From Peristeroidobacter agariperforans (GTDB lineage Bacteria > Pseudomonadota > Gammaproteobacteria > Steroidobacterales > Steroidobacteraceae): DNA of 64,000 bases. The stretch is taken from assembly GCF_004138335.1 (NCBI RefSeq), contig NZ_RYFW01000008.1, positions 85,209-149,208 on the forward strand, read 5' to 3'. A model generated the notes under the pieces. That model saw only the letters and a list, made by a program, of their open reading frames with translations. It ran no database searches and was not told where the DNA came from. This document shows positions 16,709-24,706 of this stretch, piece by piece. Each line of letters begins with the position of its first letter. Within the stretch, counting starts at the first letter, position 1. Position numbers and translations under genes: made by a program.

Positions 16709-17998
16709 ATGCAGCACTTCCGTGACCCTAGCGACGCGGCTCCCCTCGACTGGACCTGCAAGGGCATCCCCGAACATCTTCTCGGCAGGACCAGCAGCGA
16801 GATCGGTGCATTGGATCTGCCGCTGTTCGATGCTGGCGTGCTCTTCCCGATGGCGGTACTGCGCGAGGATATCCTGCAGGCCAACAGCCGCTGGATGATG
16901 CAGTTTCTTGGCATGTTCAACGCGCAGCTGGCACCGCACGGCAAGACCACGATGAGCCCGGATCTCATGGCGCTACAGTTGCGGGATGGCGCGTGGGGAT
17001 TGACGGCGGCGACCGTCCATCACGTCCGCGCCTACAGGCGCTGGGGCGCACGACGCATCCTGATGGCCAATCAGCTCGTCGGCGACAGCGAGATCGAATG
17101 GATCGCCGCGGAGCTGGCGCGCGATGCCTCGTTCGAGTTCTTCTGCCTCGTCGATTCCGTCGCGCTGGTCGAGCATCTCGCCGAACGCCTTGCGCGCCAT
17201 TCACTGCGCCGGCCAGTGAACGTGCTGTTGGAAATGGGCACCAGCGGCGGACGCACCGGCGTTCGCACTATCGAACAAGGTGTGCAGGTGGCCGTCGCCG
17301 TAGCCAGCAAGCCGCAGCTTGCCTTGTGCGGTGTGGAGACCTTCGAGGGCTTGTTTCTGGCCGAACCGGATGCGGAGCAACGCGCGGAGCAGATGCTGCT
17401 CGCTACTTTGGATCTAACGACGCGCTGTGAGCAACTCGGGCTTTTCAACACCCCGACCGTGCTGTTGAGCGGCGGCGGCTCCAGCATGTTCGACCTGGCG
17501 GCGCGCCTGCTGTCACGTCACGCCCTGTCGCGGCCTGCGCAGGTCATCGTCCGCTCGGGCTGCTACATCGCGCATGACGACGGCATGTATCGCTCGCTGT
17601 TCGAAAGGTTTCGGCAGCGCATGCCGGTTCCGGACGAGCTCGCCGGCGGCCTGCGCCCGGCGCTGCAGGTGTGGGCGCGTGTGCAATCGAAGCCCGAGCC
17701 CGGCCTGATGATCTGCGGACTCGGCAAGAGAGACGTGGGCAACGACATCGCGCCGCCGACCCTGCTCGGCTGGCTACCGCAAGGGTCGACCCGGATGCGC
17801 GCCATCGAAACGCAGTGCACGGTGCGCGGCCTCAACGATCAGCACGCACACATCGTCGGAGAGTGCGGGCAGTTCGCGGTCGGCGATCTGGTGGCGTTCG
17901 GCGTCTCGCATCCTTGCACGACCTTCGACAAATGGCGCGCGCTGCTGACCATCGATGAGCACCTGCACATCACGGGCCTGATCCGCACCTACTTCTGA
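16709..17998 (+). CDS. PLP-dependent D-serine dehydratase-like / amino acid deaminase (alanine racemase N-terminal fold)
   Basis: 429 residues of the fold-type III family that includes eukaryotic-type D-serine dehydratase, D-threonine aldolase and bacterial amino acid deaminases. The PLP lysine is Lys79 in LAPHGKTTMSPDL. The zinc pair typical of D-serine dehydratase appears near the C-terminus as His401-x-Cys403 in GVSHPCTTFDKW. Expected chemistry is deamination of a D-hydroxy-amino acid or a retro-aldol split. The ATG at 16709 starts the family homology; the frame is open far upstream only because it is antisense to the TonB gene. It heads a + strand unit with a YkvI carrier and two regulators, and sits opposite the TonB receptor. 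Confidence 0.87.
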   Translation: MQHFRDPSDAAPLDWTCKGIPEHLLGRTSSEIGALDLPLFDAGVLFPMAVLREDILQANSRWMMQFLGMFNAQLAPHGKTTMSPDLMALQLRDGAWGLTAATVHHVRAYRRWGARRILMANQLVGDSEIEWIAAELARDASFEFFCLVDSVALVEHLAERLARHSLRRPVNVLLEMGTSGGRTGVRTIEQGVQVAVAVASKPQLALCGVETFEGLFLAEPDAEQRAEQMLLATLDLTTRCEQLGLFNTPTVLLSGGGSSMFDLAARLLSRHALSRPAQVIVRSGCYIAHDDGMYRSLFERFRQRMPVPDELAGGLRPALQVWARVQSKPEPGLMICGLGKRDVGNDIAPPTLLGWLPQGSTRMRAIETQCTVRGLNDQHAHIVGECGQFAVGDLVAFGVSHPCTTFDKWRALLTIDEHLHITGLIRTYF

Positions 17999-18009
17999 AG
18001 GACACACAA

Positions 18010-19128
18010 ATGGTGTGGCAGCGCTACTTCCTCCCCGCTTTCACCTTCATGTCGGTCGTGATCGGCGGCGGCTACGCCACGGGACGCGAGTTGGTCGAGT
18101 TCTTCATGCCCGCGGGCCCGATCGGCGGGCTGCTCGCGATGATAGTGACGGCCGCGGTCTGGAGCATCATGTTCGGACTTTCGCTGGCCGTGGCGTGCGC
18201 CACGCACAGCTACGACTATCGATCGTTTTTCCAGCAGCTGCTCGGCCGCGGCTGGATCCTTTTCGAGATCGTATATCTGCTGTTGCTGATCCTCGTGCTC
18301 GCGGTGCTCGGCGCCGCGAGCGGAGCAATTGGCGCCAGCATGTTTGCCGCGCCAGAATGGGTGGGCGCGGTGGCTTTCCTGTCGCTGGTGGGACTGTTCA
18401 TCTGGCTGGGTGGATCGGCGATCGAGCGTCTGTTCTCTCTGTGGGGGCTGGCCATGATCATCGCGTACCTCGCGGTCCTCGCGATGTGCATGATTCATTT
18501 CGGCGAGAGGATCGAGAGTGTGTTCGGCGCCGGACAGTCCCCCGCGCCGGGCTGGCTGGCAGGAGGGTTGAAATACGCCGGCTACAACATAGTCATCGCC
18601 CCCGCCCTGCTTGGGTGCGCTCGCTACCATCGCAGTCCTTCAGCAGCGTTCGTTGCCGGCGCCCTGGCCGGGCCGGTGGCGATTCTTCCCGGCGTGTTGT
18701 TCTACATCGCGATGCATGCCGCCTACCCAGCCATTCAGGACGCACCCATTCCGCTGACCCTGCTGCTCGATCGGCTCGACACTCCGTGGCTTGCGTTGAT
18801 CATGCACACAATCGTGTTCGGCACGCTGGTACAGACCGGCGTCGGCGTGCTGCATGGATTGAACGAGCGGCTGCTGGGAGGAGAACGGCACGTTGCCGAT
18901 TCGAAGAATCGTTTCATGCGGCTTGCCGTCAGCGCCGCCGCATCGATGGTCGCGGTCGCACTGGCCACCTGGATCGGCCTGGTCGATCTGATCGCCAAGG
19001 GGTATGGATATCTCGCATGGATCATCATCGTCGTTTACGCCCTGCCGCTCCTGAGCGTAGGCGTGTGGAGGATATGCCAGTCCCGTGCGCTGAAAAGATC
19101 GGCAGTCGCAAGCGGTGTGGCCACATGA
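18010..19128 (+). CDS. YkvI-type membrane carrier (APC-like fold)
   Basis: 372 residues with about ten hydrophobic segments. The N-terminus FTFMSVVIGGGYATGRELVEFF is characteristic of the YkvI family (COG3949), distantly related to sodium-coupled amino-acid carriers. It lies 11 bases after the PLP enzyme and overlaps the next gene by ATGA, so the three form one unit. No YkvI substrate is firmly established to my knowledge. The context suggests an amino acid, possibly a D-amino acid, as the substrate. Confidence 0.85.
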   Translation: MVWQRYFLPAFTFMSVVIGGGYATGRELVEFFMPAGPIGGLLAMIVTAAVWSIMFGLSLAVACATHSYDYRSFFQQLLGRGWILFEIVYLLLLILVLAVLGAASGAIGASMFAAPEWVGAVAFLSLVGLFIWLGGSAIERLFSLWGLAMIIAYLAVLAMCMIHFGERIESVFGAGQSPAPGWLAGGLKYAGYNIVIAPALLGCARYHRSPSAAFVAGALAGPVAILPGVLFYIAMHAAYPAIQDAPIPLTLLLDRLDTPWLALIMHTIVFGTLVQTGVGVLHGLNERLLGGERHVADSKNRFMRLAVSAAASMVAVALATWIGLVDLIAKGYGYLAWIIIVVYALPLLSVGVWRICQSRALKRSAVASGVAT

Positions 19129-19709
19129 CAGCGGCGAAGCCGACGCTCGGCAACTTCTTGCGCAGTTTTCGACGTGAGCGGCACTGGACCTTACGGGAAA
19201 TGAGCGCCCGAGCGGGTATTCCGTCCTCGACCCTCGCCAAGGTCGAGCACGATCGACTGTCACTCACGTACGATCGACTGGTGCAGCTCGCGGAGCGCGT
19301 GCAGCTGCCGATATTCCGGCTGTTTTCGCCAACGGAAGATTCGCCTCGACCGAACAGTCCGATAGGCAGCGCCCGCCGCAGCATCGGGCGCCTCGCCGAT
19401 GCGCCTCGCTCCAGCACACCTGGCTACGATAATTACGAGCTATGCGCGGAGCTGCGCCAGAAGCGCATGCTTCCATCGATGACGCTCGTCCGCACACGAG
19501 AACTCGGTGAGCTGCAACGCGACCACGGCGAACAGTTCATTTACGTCCTGTACGGTTGCGTCGAAGTTCACACTGAGTTCTATGCACCCGCCTTGCTCAC
19601 CGCTGGGGAGTGCATTTATATCGACATGGACATGGCTTACGGATGTATCGCGGCTGAGAATTGCGACGAGGCAAGTGTTTTGCGCGTGCTCGCATGCTCG
19701 ACAAGATAG
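19125..19709 (+). CDS. XRE family regulator with C-terminal cupin-like domain
   Basis: 194 residues starting at the ATG that overlaps the YkvI stop. The HTH (GNFLRSFRRERHWTLREMSA, then IPSSTLAKVEHDRLSLTYDRL) is very like that of the 11958 regulator. The C-terminal half reads as a cupin barrel (HGEQFIYVLYGCVEVHTEFY, LTAGECIYIDMDMAYGC). It is the second XRE-cupin in 8 kb, on the opposite strand, and may share operators with the first. Its end overlaps the next gene by 16 bases. Confidence 0.87.
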   Translation: MTAAKPTLGNFLRSFRRERHWTLREMSARAGIPSSTLAKVEHDRLSLTYDRLVQLAERVQLPIFRLFSPTEDSPRPNSPIGSARRSIGRLADAPRSSTPGYDNYELCAELRQKRMLPSMTLVRTRELGELQRDHGEQFIYVLYGCVEVHTEFYAPALLTAGECIYIDMDMAYGCIAAENCDEASVLRVLACSTR

Positions 19710-20149
19710 AAATTGCACTCCTGAGCGCTCTCGAGAACGACGCTCGCCTTTCTTTTGCCGAGCTCGGCGACAAGGTGGGACTTTCCAAGACCCCCTGCTG
19801 GTCGAGGGTCAGGGACCTCGAGAAGCGCGGCATCATCAACGGCTATCGTGCGGAGCTCGATCCTGCAGCGATTGGCCTGAACATCCATGCCTTCGTGCAG
19901 GTCACCCTCGAATCGGCGAAGCACGTGGAGTTCGAGGCTGTCGTCCAGCGGCATCCCTCGATCGTGCGCTGCTTTGCCACGGCCGGGGATGGTGACTACC
20001 TCCTGCAGGTTCTGGTTTCAACCATCGCCGATCTGGATAGACTGTTGCGCGTCGAGATTTCTCGCCTGCCGGGCGTGGACCGAATCTCAACCACTGTGTG
20101 CGTGAAGACGGTGAAGCATCGCACCAGCATCATCGACTGCATGCGCTGA
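19694..20149 (+). CDS. Lrp/AsnC family transcriptional regulator
   Basis: 151 residues from the ATG at 19694, where the Lrp opening MLDKIEIALLSALENDARLSFAELGDKV begins; an in-frame upstream start at 19661 adds eleven residues. An AsnC-type HTH is followed by a RAM effector-binding domain (FVQVTLES, VVQRHPSIVRCFATAGDGDYLLQVLV). TPCWSRVRDLEKRGII is the recognition helix region. Lrp proteins sense amino acids, which fits regulation of the preceding deaminase and carrier. It is the last gene of its operon and converges on the tryptophan dioxygenase gene. Confidence 0.92.
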   Translation: MLDKIEIALLSALENDARLSFAELGDKVGLSKTPCWSRVRDLEKRGIINGYRAELDPAAIGLNIHAFVQVTLESAKHVEFEAVVQRHPSIVRCFATAGDGDYLLQVLVSTIADLDRLLRVEISRLPGVDRISTTVCVKTVKHRTSIIDCMR

Positions 20150-20198
20150 CATGCCGAGTACATTCGGCGAACCAAAAGTCACGTGGGCACGGCCCGCC

Positions 20199-20996
20199 TC
20201 AAAGAGCCGTGCGCACCGAGAACAACTCGGGAAAAAATCGTTGATCGATCACTCTGGCCAGATACGGCACGCCGGGAGTGCCCCCTGTGCCGGATTTTCG
20301 GCCAATGATCCGCTCGACCGTCCGTAGATGGGCGTAGCGCCACAACTGAAATCGATCCTCCAGATCGACTAGTTTCTCCGCAAGCTCGTACAGGTCCCAG
20401 TACTGCTCGTTGTTGCGATAGACCTCTGCCCACGCGCCTTCTACGCCGCTCGAGATCCGGTAGGGCCGAGAAAAATCCCGTTCGACATGATCGACAGGGA
20501 TGGGCAGGCCACGGCGGCGCAAGGTCCGCAAGGCCTCGTCGTACAAACTCGGTTCATGCAACGCTTGCCGAAGCGCATCGTGAGCGGACGTATCCTCGGC
20601 GAATCGATTCAGGTGCGCTGCGTCCTTGTTTCCAAGCAGGAATTCGAGCAGCCGGTACTGCTGAGATTGGAAACCTGAGCTCGTTCCCAAGAGATGACGA
20701 AAGCCCAGGTAATCCGACGGCGTCATGGTGCCCAGAACGTCCCATGAATGAATCAGCTGTTTTTGGATGGCTGCGACTCGCGCCAGCATCTTGAACGCTG
20801 AATCGAGTTGATCCGATGCGATGCAGTTGCGTGCGGCACGCAGCTCGTGCAGGCACAACTTGAGCCATAGCTCGGAGGCCTGATGAATGATGATGAACAG
20901 CATTTCATCATGGCTGTCCGAGCGAGGCGCCTGCTGAGCCAGCAAACCAGGCAGGCGCAAGTATTGTGCGTAAGTGAGTTCTGCCGCCATTCTCAT
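20199..20996 (-). CDS. kynA: Tryptophan 2,3-dioxygenase
   Basis: About 265 residues of a heme dioxygenase that converts L-tryptophan to N-formylkynurenine, the first step of the kynurenine pathway. Family marks are ELTYAQYLRL, DEMLFIIIHQASELWLKL, PSDYLGFRHLLGTSSGFQSQQYR, and the C-terminal AHLRTVERIIGRKSGTGGT, whose histidine would be the heme ligand. Start candidates are ATGs at 20996 and 20990; the longer open frame to 21188 is upstream region. No kynureninase or formamidase gene is adjacent, so the pathway would be completed elsewhere. It is convergent with the Lrp regulator and divergent from the diguanylate cyclase gene. Confidence 0.93.
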   Translation of the reverse strand: MRMAAELTYAQYLRLPGLLAQQAPRSDSHDEMLFIIIHQASELWLKLCLHELRAARNCIASDQLDSAFKMLARVAAIQKQLIHSWDVLGTMTPSDYLGFRHLLGTSSGFQSQQYRLLEFLLGNKDAAHLNRFAEDTSAHDALRQALHEPSLYDEALRTLRRRGLPIPVDHVERDFSRPYRISSGVEGAWAEVYRNNEQYWDLYELAEKLVDLEDRFQLWRYAHLRTVERIIGRKSGTGGTPGVPYLARVIDQRFFPELFSVRTAL

Positions 20997-21306
20997 GAGC
21001 ACTCGTGCCAAGCTTCGACCAGTATGGCGAAGCTGGCCGAGAACATTGTTCCAGACGTGGGTCGGATTTCCATGCGCCTGCAAACGACCGTGATCAACTC
21101 GGGGTCTTTCTCGAAACAATATCCAGCAGCGCGCAATTTGGGCGCTGCCCGTGCTCAGGCGATTCGAGCGGACGGCCGGCCAGCTCACCCCGGAGCCCCA
21201 GTGGACTCAGTCAACAGTCTCATTCCAGCGAGGCGGCGGCTGCTTCCGTGGTGCAGATTCCGAACAGGTCACATTCGTTATGGCAAGAACGGCTTAGTCT
21301 TGCGGC
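20997..21306. other. Divergent intergenic region, kynA / GGDEF gene
   Basis: 310 bases between the tryptophan dioxygenase and diguanylate cyclase genes. It should hold both promoters. No clear inverted repeat, RNA gene or small gene was recognised. Confidence 0.4.
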
Positions 21307-22533
21307 ATGATCAACGGGGCACCACTGAATCTCGCCGCAGTTCCGGATTCGCCGCATGCGGTGGAGTTGCAGCGTGCTCAGCAGGACCTGCGCTTCAGCC
21401 CCGAGCTGGAGGCGGAGTACCTCCGCATCCGTCTTCTCGATAGTCGTCTCGTCATTCGTGTGACGTGCGCCCTGGCCGCTGTGCTGGCGGTTGCCCGGGG
21501 CGTCGAACAAACGGCGACCGGCTTCCCGGTGGGCGGCCCTGCGATCGCACTCGCCCTCGTTACCATCGCGTCCGTGCTGTTGGCGTCCCTGGCGTGGAGC
21601 TCGGCTTTCGAGCGCCTCTTTCTTCCCTTCGCCCGTCTGATCGTTCCAATCAGGAATGTGGTGGTCGCCGGATGCATAGCCGCGGCCGCAGCGGATGGTC
21701 AGCGCGAAATGCTGATGTTCCTGCCGGTGCTGTTGTTCGGCCCCTTTTTCTTCCTGGGACTGAGCTACCGAACGGCGCTGCTCACGAGCATGCTGACTGC
21801 AGCTTCCTTCGTCGTTCATGCCGCGCTTTCCGGGTTGGCTTTACCGGTGGCGCTGCGCTCCATTGCCTTCCTGCTCATTGCCTTGGCGGGATGCGCCGTC
21901 GCCGCTCGACATCTGGAACGACTGTCACGCACGTCCTTTCTCGAAACCCGCCTAATATCGCAGCTGGCTCAACACGACACGTTGACCGGCACCAAGAATC
22001 GCCGTGTATTCGACGAGCACCTGGCACGCCTTTGGCCGCAGGCTGTCGCAGAGCGACGCACGATAGCCATCCTGTTGCTCGACGTCGACCATTTCAAAGC
22101 CTACAACGACTATTACGGGCACCAGGCAGGCGACGGCTGCCTGCGTCAGATCGCCGAATGTTTGCAGTCGATCGTGCGGGGTCCGCTCGATGTGTTGTCC
22201 CGTTACGGCGGTGAAGAGTTCGTCGCCATGCTCTTCGACGTCAACATCGGTCAGGCCATGGCCATCGCCGATCGCGTGCGCCGCTCCGTCCACGAATTAG
22301 GAATCGAACATCGGGGCTCTCGCACGTCCGCGACCATCACCATCAGCATCGGCGTCGCCGTCATCGAACCCTCCGCCGCCCGAACCCCTCGCGGCGCCCT
22401 GCAGCTCGCAGACCAAGCGCTCTATGCCGCGAAGGTCAGCGGCAGGAATTGCGTTCGGGTAATGAATGAGGCCGATTACGGAATGCTCGTGACCGGAGTG
22501 TTCACCAAGCAACCTTGGGCGGAAAAGCCTTAG
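21307..22533 (+). CDS. Membrane-bound diguanylate cyclase (GGDEF)
   Basis: 408 residues. The N-terminal half holds about five or six hydrophobic helices (roughly 48-65, 78-96, 115-130, 136-152, 160-178 and 183-200) and a GGDEF domain fills the rest: DTLTGTKNRRVFDEHL, LLLDVDHFKAYNDYYGHQAGD and the active loop RYGGEEF at 300-305. GGEEF is a catalytically competent variant, so the protein should make cyclic di-GMP. The inhibitory I-site RxxD is not intact: Arg291 and Asp295 are one residue too far apart, so product feedback is probably weak. No EAL domain is present. The membrane part is not a named sensor domain that I recognise. Confidence 0.9.
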   Translation: MINGAPLNLAAVPDSPHAVELQRAQQDLRFSPELEAEYLRIRLLDSRLVIRVTCALAAVLAVARGVEQTATGFPVGGPAIALALVTIASVLLASLAWSSAFERLFLPFARLIVPIRNVVVAGCIAAAAADGQREMLMFLPVLLFGPFFFLGLSYRTALLTSMLTAASFVVHAALSGLALPVALRSIAFLLIALAGCAVAARHLERLSRTSFLETRLISQLAQHDTLTGTKNRRVFDEHLARLWPQAVAERRTIAILLLDVDHFKAYNDYYGHQAGDGCLRQIAECLQSIVRGPLDVLSRYGGEEFVAMLFDVNIGQAMAIADRVRRSVHELGIEHRGSRTSATITISIGVAVIEPSAARTPRGALQLADQALYAAKVSGRNCVRVMNEADYGMLVTGVFTKQPWAEKP

Positions 22534-22647
22534 TCCCGCGGTCGGCGTGAGGGGTGTCGCAGATCGGAGTGTGACCGCCCAATGACTCACGAACCCGATC
22601 GAGTTCCCTCCAAGAATTTCGAGTGCGCGCCGAGCAACGCGTGAAAC

Positions 22648-24009
22648 TTACGTAGGTTTGGGAAACTCCATCACGAAACGAGCCCCGCGGACCGCATTCG
22701 CGTCGAGCGACAGGCGTCCGCCTTGCCGCTCCATGATGCACTTCGCGATTGCGAGCCCCAAGCCTGCGCCGGGGCCAGACGCATTGGGACCGCGGCGGAA
22801 GCGCTCGAACAGGGACGCAGCGGCATGCGCAGAGATTCCGGGCCCATCATCGGCAATAATCACAGTGGCAGAATCAGCGGACAGCGTGATCGACGTGCCG
22901 GCGGGCGTGTACTGAATCGCGTTCTCGATCAGGTTGCGAAAGACCAGGCGCATCAGTGTTGCATTCCCGTGCGCAGGCACAGCGGCGTCAGGCGTTGCGG
23001 CAGTCACGTAGTGCTCTGATTCGAGCGCAACAGGCGCCAGCTCCCGAGCCACTTCCAGCGCCACGGCGTGCGCGTCGAACGCGGCAAACTGGAACTGTTC
23101 CTGCGAATCGAGGCGCGCAAGACAGAGCAATTGCTCGACGAGGCGCGCGAGCTGTTCGATTTCCAATGCAACATCGCCCAGCTCCTGCGCCGAAAAGCGG
23201 GACTCGAGCCGTGCTCGCAACGTTGCAAGCGGGGTACGCAGCTCATGCGCAGCGTTAGCGGTAAATTCCCTCTGCACGCGATAGTCCGCTTCGAGTTGAT
23301 CGAGCGAGGCGTTGACTGCCTGAACCAGCGGAACGAGCTCCCGAGGAAGGTTTTTAGCATGCAACCGCTCGTCCAAACGATGCAGCGACAACGTCGAGGC
23401 CTGATGCGAGACGGCGCGCAACGAGCGCAGCGACGACAGCACCGTCACGACCACGACGCTGACCACGGCGATCAGCAGGAGGGCAATCGGCGGATACAGC
23501 TCGTCCAATGCGCCGAGCATGAGCTGGGCGACCAGGCTCTCCGCATCTTGGAGATTCCGCACCACACGCAACCAGTATCGGCCGTGATGATCATCGAGAT
23601 CGAGCGCGGCAGCCATGATGCTGTTGCCCGACAACGCATCCGTTTCCCGCTGCATGATGACCTGCCCACCGCCTTGAGCAGCCGGCAATGGCAGATACGG
23701 CGCAGAGAAACCGCCCGACTGCAGCACCGTGCCATCAGCGCTCAGCAATTGATAACCGTTCAATGCATCCGGTTGGGCGTAGAACTCTTGCAGGGACCGC
23801 GGCAACTCGAGACGCGGTGGGCCCGTCCCTGACACGATCGATGCACGCAGGTCCTGCACTTGGACGGCGATGCTCTGGCCTTCCAGACCCATAATCCCGT
23901 CGCGAAATTCGAAGTACAGCACCAGATAGCTGCCGGCCAGCGCCAGCACGACCACGATGGTCAATCGAACGACGAGTGCTCGAAGAAGGGATGGAGATGG
24001 AGCACGCAT
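22648..24009 (-). CDS. Two-component sensor histidine kinase
   Basis: About 453 residues from the ATG at 24009, 10 bases after the response regulator stop; the longer frame to 24186 overlaps that gene. TM1 is at about 11-33 and TM2 at about 173-193, enclosing a periplasmic domain of about 140 residues. A HAMP-like linker leads to the phosphoacceptor His255 in AAHELRTPLATLRA. The N box (LIENAIQYTP), G1 (IIADDGPGIS) and G2 (GPGAGLGLAIAKCIM) are all present, so the kinase should be active. It is the third gene of a TonB receptor, regulator and kinase operon. Confidence 0.92.
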   Translation of the reverse strand: MRAPSPSLLRALVVRLTIVVVLALAGSYLVLYFEFRDGIMGLEGQSIAVQVQDLRASIVSGTGPPRLELPRSLQEFYAQPDALNGYQLLSADGTVLQSGGFSAPYLPLPAAQGGGQVIMQRETDALSGNSIMAAALDLDDHHGRYWLRVVRNLQDAESLVAQLMLGALDELYPPIALLLIAVVSVVVVTVLSSLRSLRAVSHQASTLSLHRLDERLHAKNLPRELVPLVQAVNASLDQLEADYRVQREFTANAAHELRTPLATLRARLESRFSAQELGDVALEIEQLARLVEQLLCLARLDSQEQFQFAAFDAHAVALEVARELAPVALESEHYVTAATPDAAVPAHGNATLMRLVFRNLIENAIQYTPAGTSITLSADSATVIIADDGPGISAHAAASLFERFRRGPNASGPGAGLGLAIAKCIMERQGGRLSLDANAVRGARFVMEFPKPT

Positions 24010-24019
24010 CGAGCTGCGA

Positions 24020-24685
24020 TCAGGAGACAAGATAGCCCAGACCGCGCAAAGTCCGGAGCGACACATCAGCACCGGCGGCCGCGAGCTTCTTGCGCAACCT
24101 GTGCACTTGGGTCTCCACCGAATTCGCACTGCGCTCTTGCTCGAAATCATACAGGCATTCGGCAAGCCGCTCCTTCGAGATGACACGGCCCTGATGGCGC
24201 AGCAGCGCCTCGAGCACGATCAGCTCCGAGCGTGTCAGGTCGAGCGGCGTCTCGGCTACAGTGGCGATGCGTGCGGACGTATCGAGCTTCAAGCGACCGA
24301 GCGTCAACGTTCGACCCAATGCCGCTCCCGGACGACGCAACAGCGCGCGCAGCCGAGCGATGAGCTCCTGCATCGCGAAGGGCTTGACGAGATAGTCGTC
24401 CGCGCCGCCATCCAGACCGCGCACGCGATCCTCGATCGAACCTAGCGCGGTGAGGATCAGCACGGGTGTCGTGTTACCTCGGTCACGCATTTCTTTTAGC
24501 GCGCCGAGGCCGGTGCCGTCCGGGAGCATGAGATCGAGCACGGCGGCATCGTAGTCGGCCGCTCGCCAGAGCCGCAGTCCCTCGGTCGCCGTTCCCGCTG
24601 TATCGACTGCGAAGCCTTGCGCACGCAGGCTCTCCGCGACGGCCTGACAGAGACGCTGGTTATCTTCGATGATCAGCAATCTCAC
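24020..24685 (-). CDS. OmpR family response regulator
   Basis: 221 residues with an N-terminal receiver domain (acidic pair in IIEDNQ, phosphoacceptor Asp51 in AAVLDLMLPDG, Lys101 in DDYLVKPF) and a C-terminal winged helix (DLTRSELIVLEALLRHQGRVISKERL). It is 10 bases upstream of its kinase and about 21 bases downstream of the TonB receptor stop. It resembles QseB/TctD-type regulators. The partner kinase is the next gene. Confidence 0.93.
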   Translation of the reverse strand: MRLLIIEDNQRLCQAVAESLRAQGFAVDTAGTATEGLRLWRAADYDAAVLDLMLPDGTGLGALKEMRDRGNTTPVLILTALGSIEDRVRGLDGGADDYLVKPFAMQELIARLRALLRRPGAALGRTLTLGRLKLDTSARIATVAETPLDLTRSELIVLEALLRHQGRVISKERLAECLYDFEQERSANSVETQVHRLRKKLAAAGADVSLRTLRGLGYLVS

Positions 24686-24706
24686 TGGACAATCTCAGTG
24701 ATCGGC

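Noticed and set aside
18015..19124. Long frame running into the XRE-cupin gene.
   Set aside because: It is an alternative frame of the YkvI gene, arginine-rich and motif-free. The regulator starts at the ATGA overlap at 19125.
20153..20212. Hairpins (GCCGA/TCGGC at 20153-20168; GCACGGC/GCCGTGC at 20187-20212) as a terminator between Lrp and kynA.
   Set aside because: Stems are short, there is no T-run, and the second overlaps the end of kynA. Not strong enough to annotate.
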